A stretch of 9,118 bases of DNA from an uncultured Bryobacterales bacterium. Its GTDB lineage: Bacteria; Acidobacteriota; Terriglobia; Bryobacterales; Bryobacteraceae. Below, piece by piece: positions 5,289 through 9,118 of this stretch (its first letter is position 1; the number at the start of each line of letters is the position of its first letter). Location of the stretch: NCBI GenBank assembly GCA_937859895.1, contig CALMAV010000523.1:1289-10406 (forward strand), in the 5' to 3' direction. Below the pieces are notes generated by a model. It was not told where the DNA came from. It saw nothing but the letters and a program-made list of their open reading frames with translations, and made no database searches. The position numbers were made by a program, and so were the translations under genes.

Positions 5289-6504
5289 TTCGGCACTACC
5301 CAGCCCGAGTCAATCGACCGCTTCCGCTTCAGACAGCTGGAGTGCGATGCTGGCCGGCTTCCTCGGTTGGACACTCGACGCATTCGACTTCTTCCTCGTT
5401 ATCTATTGCCTGACTGCCATCGGCAAAGACTTCGGCAAGTCCGACATAGCCATGTCGCTGGCAATAACACTAACTCTGGCGTTCCGTCCGGTGGGCGCTT
5501 TTATATTTGGCATGCTCGCAGATCGCTATGGCAGACGCCTGCCTCTGATGATCGATCTGGTCTTCTACTCGATTGTGGAAGTGGCCACTGGCTTTGCCCC
5601 AAATTTCACAACCTTCCTGATCCTGAGAGCGTTGTTTGGTATCGGTATGGGCGGCGAATGGGGCGTGGGCGCTTCGCTCGCGATGGAGAAAGTGCCTGCG
5701 AAGTGGCGCGGCGTTCTATCGGGTCTGCTGCAGCAGGGTTACGCTCTCGGCAACTTGTTGGCTGTACTCTGTTTCTTGTTCTTATTTGAACGATGGGGCT
5801 GGCGTCCACTGTTCTTCCTTGGCGGTCTGCCGGCACTTCTGGCCTTATTTGTTCGGGTCCGCGTGAAAGAATCTGAGGTCTGGCAAAAGTCCAAAGAAGA
5901 AAGTTGGAGCGGCATCGGTCGCAGTTTTGTGGGGCACTGGAAAATCTTTCTCTATCTAGTCCTGTTAATGACGGGCATGAATCTTTCCTCGCACGGCACG
6001 CAGGACATGTACCCTACTTTCCTCCAGCGCTTCTGGCATATGAGCGTTCACGATCGGTCACTGGTTTCAGCTATCTCTATGGTTGGAGCAATTTTGGGCG
6101 GCATCCTGGTCGGCTTCATCTCAGACCGAATTGGAAGGCGACGCGCCATCGTGCTTTCGCTTTTGTGTGCGGTGCTGGTAGCTCCGCTCTGGGCCTATGC
6201 ACCCAATATTGCGTTGCTTATTTCCGGCGCTTTTCTCATTCAGTTTTTTGTACAAGGGGCCTGGGGAGTGATCCCCGCGCACCTGAGCGAACTGTCGCCA
6301 AGCAAGATCCGCGGCCTGCTACCCGGCTTCGCCTACCAATGCGGTGTCTTACTGGCAGGCTCAGTCACAACGGTCGAAGCAGCCTTGGCTGAGCACATTA
6401 GCTATGCCCGAGCTATGGCAGCTACCGGCATTTCAGTATTCTTGTTTACCGCGGTTGTAGCGGGACTCGGCAAAGAGCGCAAAGGAGTCGACTTAGCTGA
6501 ATAA
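5281..6504 (+). CDS. MFS transporter, sialate:H+ symporter (SHS) / Jen1-like monocarboxylate carrier
   Basis: The 407-residue protein has about 12 hydrophobic segments and is an inner-membrane proton-coupled carrier. From the ATG at 5281, LDAFDFF (32-38) lies in the first segment. MFS motif A GMLADRYGRR (77-86) follows segment 2, and its repeat GFISDRIGRR (278-287) marks the second half. The decisive feature is N234-L-S-S237-H-G-T240-Q-D242-M-Y-P-T246. It fits the NXX[S/T]HX[S/T]QDXXXT signature described for segment VII of the yeast lactate permease Jen1, which belongs to the SHS family (TCDB 2.A.1.12) with bacterial NanT. Lactate, pyruvate or a similar acid is therefore the best guess; sialic acid is the alternative. 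A GTG at 5230 would add 17 residues, but the ATG fits the family start better. The gene overlaps the adenosyltransferase by 8 bases. Confidence 0.87.
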   Translation: MTDSALPSPSQSTASASDSWSAMLAGFLGWTLDAFDFFLVIYCLTAIGKDFGKSDIAMSLAITLTLAFRPVGAFIFGMLADRYGRRLPLMIDLVFYSIVEVATGFAPNFTTFLILRALFGIGMGGEWGVGASLAMEKVPAKWRGVLSGLLQQGYALGNLLAVLCFLFLFERWGWRPLFFLGGLPALLALFVRVRVKESEVWQKSKEESWSGIGRSFVGHWKIFLYLVLLMTGMNLSSHGTQDMYPTFLQRFWHMSVHDRSLVSAISMVGAILGGILVGFISDRIGRRRAIVLSLLCAVLVAPLWAYAPNIALLISGAFLIQFFVQGAWGVIPAHLSELSPSKIRGLLPGFAYQCGVLLAGSVTTVEAALAEHISYARAMAATGISVFLFTAVVAGLGKERKGVDLAE

Positions 6505-6509
6505 TTGGG

Positions 6510-7100
6510 TCATACGTTAATGCCCACCTGCCAGAGCGCAAAGCCAAGTGCTTGCCGCAAGTAGAGCCAGCTACGCTCTTGCGGGCTAAGAGCAGTTCCG
6601 CCGGGCCGTGGCGAGCCGTACACTTGAACGTTCCGATTCTGCAGCAGCCGCTTAACGCGATAAATATGATAGCCATCGCTGACCACGATGCACGAATGCA
6701 AGTTCTCCCGCTGCATGATCTCGACAGCCGCATCAAGGCTTTGGGCCGTAGTAGCGCCGGCGGGCTCAACCAGGATCGCTTCCGACGGAACGCCCTGCTG
6801 AACCAGATAGGCGCGGCCCACTTCGCCTTCGGTGTAAACGGGATCCCCGCCTGCTCCGCCGGTGGTCAACACATACCGCGCTAAACCACGCTGATAAAGC
6901 GTCAACGCATGGTCTAGGCGGGCACGCAAAACTGGCGAGGGTCGACCCCGGTACTCGGCCGCACCCAGCACGATGATCACGTCCGCCTGCTGTGCTTCCT
7001 CTACCGTGGATTGCTCTCGAATCTGTTCGGCCAAAAAGAGCAGGTAGCCTCCCAGCAGAACCGGAAGCAAGATAGATATTGTTCCGGCAATCCTCTTCAT
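6510..7100 (-). CDS. YdcF/DUF218 family protein with an N-terminal membrane anchor
   Basis: The 196-residue protein begins with a basic MKR and one hydrophobic helix (about 4-24), so it is probably anchored with the domain on the outer side of the inner membrane. The DUF218 (YdcF/SanA) domain follows. It opens with a strand ADVIIVLGAAEYRGRPSPVLRARLDHAL (39-66), then VLTTGG (77-82), the acidic E91/E93 after YT, TTAQSL (117-122), and VVSDGYHIYRVKRL (139-152) with H145 and R148. E. coli SanA affects envelope permeability and YdcF binds S-adenosylmethionine, but the true reaction of most members is unknown. The ATG at 7100 has only a distant AAAGG. It converges on the MFS gene with a 5-base gap and diverges from the methylase gene. 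Confidence 0.86.
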   Translation of the reverse strand: MKRIAGTISILLPVLLGGYLLFLAEQIREQSTVEEAQQADVIIVLGAAEYRGRPSPVLRARLDHALTLYQRGLARYVLTTGGAGGDPVYTEGEVGRAYLVQQGVPSEAILVEPAGATTAQSLDAAVEIMQRENLHSCIVVSDGYHIYRVKRLLQNRNVQVYGSPRPGGTALSPQERSWLYLRQALGFALWQVGINV

Positions 7101-7175
7101 GCGGCTTCAGCAAGACCTTTTCGTATGGTGATAAGGACCAGTTTACGCCGATGAAAGCTCCCCTTACTGTTCGCC
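7101..7175. promoter_or_regulatory. Divergent intergenic region between YdcF and TrmH-family genes
   Basis: Seventy-five bases separate two divergent starts, so promoters for both must lie here or inside the neighbouring coding ends. No strong -35/-10 pair is obvious on either strand. An ATG at 7151 opens a 19-codon frame that ends at 7210, out of frame with the methylase, and it has no ribosome binding site. Confidence 0.35.
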
Positions 7176-7952
7176 ATGCAACTTACCAGTCCGCAAAATC
7201 CGATTCTTAAGAGCATTCGGCGAGCCGCAGGGGAAGGACGGCCGACCCCGGACGGCTTAGTGGTAATCGAAGGGCCACACTTGTTGGAAGAAGCTTCGCG
7301 GAGCCCTTGGCAGGTAGAACGGATTTTCTGCACCGCTGAAGCGGGAGAGCGGTTTGCTCAGATTATCGAGTTGTCACGGGCCGAAGTCATCCAAGTTTCC
7401 GCGCGCGCCCTCAGCGGTGCTGCCTCCACGGAGTCTAGTCAGCAGATCCTGGCCCTGGTGCGTCCGCGTATCTGGTCGTGGCCAGATTTGTTGCGTGGTC
7501 ATTCGCTCGTGGTGGTTCTTGATGCGATTCAAGACGCGGGTAATGCCGGAACAATTGTTCGATCGGCTGAGGCGTTCGGAGCCTCAGGAGTGGTGCTGCT
7601 GACAGGAACGTGCCGGGCTTCGAACGGCAAATTTCTGCGGGCCTCGGCTGGATCTGCCTTTCGTCAACCTTTTTTGGAAAACATCTCTTCCCATCAGTTC
7701 CTGCGGTTGACAAAGGAAAGCTCACTGAAGGTGTACAGTCTGGCAATGGAGGGAGGAACTCATCTGTCGAAGGCTGACTTTGGCAGTCGAGCCGCTCTAG
7801 CAGTGGGGAACGAAGGATCGGGTGTCTCGCCTGCGCTACTTCAGTCTTCGCAAGCCATCACCATTCCTACCTTGCAGGTGGAGTCGCTCAATGCCGCCGT
7901 GGCATGCTCGGTTGCACTCTATGAAGCCGCAAAGCAAAGGCGGGGAGCATGA
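7176..7952 (+). CDS. TrmH/SpoU-family (SPOUT) RNA 2'-O-methyltransferase
   Basis: The 258-residue enzyme is predicted to methylate a ribose 2'-OH of rRNA or tRNA with S-adenosylmethionine. An N-terminal substrate-binding part (about 1-100; NPILKSIRRAA and VVIEGPHLLEEA are typical) precedes the knotted SPOUT domain. Motif 1 is LDAIQDAGNAGTIVRSAEAFG (115-135, with N123 and R129), motif 2 is ALAVGNEGSGVS (207-218, with E213), and motif 3 is IPTLQVESLNAAVACSVALY (230-249, with S237 and N239). All three are intact. Close relatives are annotated as RlmB- or TsnR-like, but the target nucleotide cannot be assigned here. The ATG at 7176 has no clear Shine-Dalgarno. The stop overlaps the rarA start by ATGA, so these two are a coupled pair. 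Confidence 0.92.
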   Translation: MQLTSPQNPILKSIRRAAGEGRPTPDGLVVIEGPHLLEEASRSPWQVERIFCTAEAGERFAQIIELSRAEVIQVSARALSGAASTESSQQILALVRPRIWSWPDLLRGHSLVVVLDAIQDAGNAGTIVRSAEAFGASGVVLLTGTCRASNGKFLRASAGSAFRQPFLENISSHQFLRLTKESSLKVYSLAMEGGTHLSKADFGSRAALAVGNEGSGVSPALLQSSQAITIPTLQVESLNAAVACSVALYEAAKQRRGA

Positions 7953-9118
7953 GCCTATTTGAATCCATTCCGTCAGGGCTTGGGCAAGATTTGGACGGAA
8001 GTGAAGATCGTCCCCTCGCCGAGCGCATGCGCCCGCGAACGCTGGACGAATACATTGGTCAGGAGCACCTCCTAGGCCCTGGTAAACCGCTCCAAGCACA
8101 GATCGCTAGTGGCCGGCTGACTTCGCTCATCCTCTGGGGGCCGCCCGGCTCCGGCAAGACGACGCTGGCTTCGCTGATTGCCGGCGCGAGCCATGCGGAC
8201 TTCATACCATTCAGCGCCGTTCTTAGCGGGATCAAAGAAATCAAAGCCGTGATGGTCGATGCTGAGAAAGCCAAGCGAATCGGCAGGCGCACGGTCTTGT
8301 TTGTGGACGAGATCCATCGCTTCAACAAAGCGCAGCAGGACGCGTTTCTCCCGTATGTTGAGCGCGGAGACGTGGTGCTAATTGGGGCAACCACGGAGAA
8401 TCCATCTTTCGAGATCGTCTCGGCACTACTGTCGCGCACCAAAGTCTATTCGCTTCACGCACTGAGCATTCCTGAGATCCTGACCTTGCTAAAACGTGCC
8501 ATAGAGCTGCCGGGCCGTGGCTTAGGTCATCTCCACCTACAAGTCGCGGACGAATTGCTGGAAGAGCTGGCAACGTTCTGTAACGGCGATGCACGATCCG
8601 CCATGAACACGCTGGAAGTAGCAGGAAGCCTCGCCGGTGGTGGAACTATTGACCGCGATGTACTTGCCAGCGCAGCGCAACGGAAGATTTTACTCTACGA
8701 CAAAGGCGGTGAGGAGCACTTCAACCTCATCTCGGCACTGCACAAATCGGTGCGCTCAAGCGACCCGGACGCCGCCCTCTATTGGCTGACTCGCATGATG
8801 AAGGCAGGCGAAGACAGGCTCTATCTGGTCCGACGCCTGGTGCGTATGGCAATTGAGGATATCGGTCTGGCCGACCCGCGCGCTGTGGAACAGGCCATCG
8901 CGTGCCAGCAGACCGTGCACTTCTTAGGCGTACCGGAAGGTGACCTGGCTCTGGTGCAGTTAACAATTTATCTAGCACTGGCTCCGAAATCCGATACGTC
9001 TTACAGAGCATTTAGCGAGGTAAGCCGCCTGATAGACAGCACGCCAGCCGCGCCGGTTCCCTTTCAGCTCCGAAATGCCCCAACAAAGCTGATGAAAGAC
9101 ATGGGGTACGCGCAGGGC
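7949..9118 (+). CDS. rarA: Replication-associated recombination protein A (RarA/MgsA AAA+ ATPase), 3' truncated by the window
   Basis: RarA is a tetrameric AAA+ ATPase of the clamp-loader group that acts at stalled replication forks and at DNA ends. The visible 390 residues contain RPLAERMRPRTLDEYIGQEHLLG (21-43), Walker A GPPGSGKT (64-71), Walker B VLFVDEIHRFNK (116-127), sensor 1 GATTENPSFE (146-155), the arginine finger in LLSRTKVY (160-167), and sensor 2 GDARSAMNTLE (213-223). The C-terminal helical and tetramer part follows: HKSVRSSDPDAALYWL (265-280), RRLVRMAIEDIGLADPRA (295-312), LALAPKSDTSYRAF (342-355) and LRNAPTKLMKDMGY (374-387). About 50 residues are missing past the window end by comparison with E. 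coli RarA (447). GGGGAG just ahead of the ATG serves as the ribosome binding site, and the start overlaps the methylase stop. Confidence 0.96.
   Translation, partial: MSLFESIPSGLGQDLDGSEDRPLAERMRPRTLDEYIGQEHLLGPGKPLQAQIASGRLTSLILWGPPGSGKTTLASLIAGASHADFIPFSAVLSGIKEIKAVMVDAEKAKRIGRRTVLFVDEIHRFNKAQQDAFLPYVERGDVVLIGATTENPSFEIVSALLSRTKVYSLHALSIPEILTLLKRAIELPGRGLGHLHLQVADELLEELATFCNGDARSAMNTLEVAGSLAGGGTIDRDVLASAAQRKILLYDKGGEEHFNLISALHKSVRSSDPDAALYWLTRMMKAGEDRLYLVRRLVRMAIEDIGLADPRAVEQAIACQQTVHFLGVPEGDLALVQLTIYLALAPKSDTSYRAFSEVSRLIDSTPAAPVPFQLRNAPTKLMKDMGYAQG

Noticed and set aside
5904..6392. Plus-strand frame of 162 codons inside the MFS gene
   Set aside because: It is the shifted frame of the carrier; the other frame carries the MFS motifs and continuous membrane segments.
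7151..7210. Nineteen-codon ORF overlapping the methylase start
   Set aside because: No ribosome binding site and no sign of regulatory residues or attenuator structure; it is short enough to arise by chance.
8059..8442. Minus-strand frame of 127 codons inside rarA
   Set aside because: It is antisense to the Walker A to arginine-finger region of RarA, which is plainly coding on the plus strand.

Overview
This is a chromosomal bacterial window of about 9.1 kb. It has compact genes, moderate to high GC, and no rRNA, tRNA, insertion sequence or CRISPR array that I can see. The gene set (a NYN/LOTUS ribonuclease-like protein, PduO-type adenosyltransferase, SHS-family MFS carrier, YdcF protein, TrmH-type methylase, RarA) and the codon use fit a soil-type Acidobacteriota such as Terriglobia. 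That placement is inference and no marker gene proves it.

Left part (1-2640): the last 33 codons of an unidentified membrane-like protein, then a two-TM-type potassium channel with an intact GYGD filter. Facing it is a minus-strand gene for a NYN-domain RNase-like protein with an Arg/Asp-rich hexapeptide linker and two LOTUS/OST-HTH domains.

Middle part (2640-4650): an accessory-looking, more AT-rich stretch. It starts with about 300 bases without a convincing gene, although it holds a weak 46-codon candidate behind a TATAAT box. Two complete PIN-domain toxin-antitoxin operons follow, back to back: a minus-strand pair with a COG1569-type PIN toxin starting at TTG, and a plus-strand pair with a FitB/VapC-type toxin starting at GTG. 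The region between them holds repeats, a bulged stem-loop, and a near-perfect Shine-Dalgarno sequence that leads only into a two-codon ORF (ATG AAG TAG).

Right part (4650-9118): a cob(I)alamin adenosyltransferase overlaps by 8 bases an MFS carrier that has the complete lactate-permease (Jen1) signature in its seventh membrane segment. A convergent YdcF/DUF218 gene follows. Across a 75-base divergent gap lies a SPOUT (TrmH/SpoU) RNA methyltransferase gene, which overlaps by ATGA the gene for the replication-stress ATPase RarA. RarA is cut by the window end after 390 codons.

Functionally the window mixes housekeeping genes (B12 cofactor activation, carboxylate uptake, RNA methylation, fork maintenance) with RNA-cleaving nucleases of the PIN/NYN superfamily: three separate PIN-fold proteins lie within about 3.3 kb. 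I found no clearly new defence system. The items most worth checking are the paired TA modules with their unusual shared regulatory region, the LOTUS-NYN protein, and the carboxylate carrier coupled to the B12 gene.
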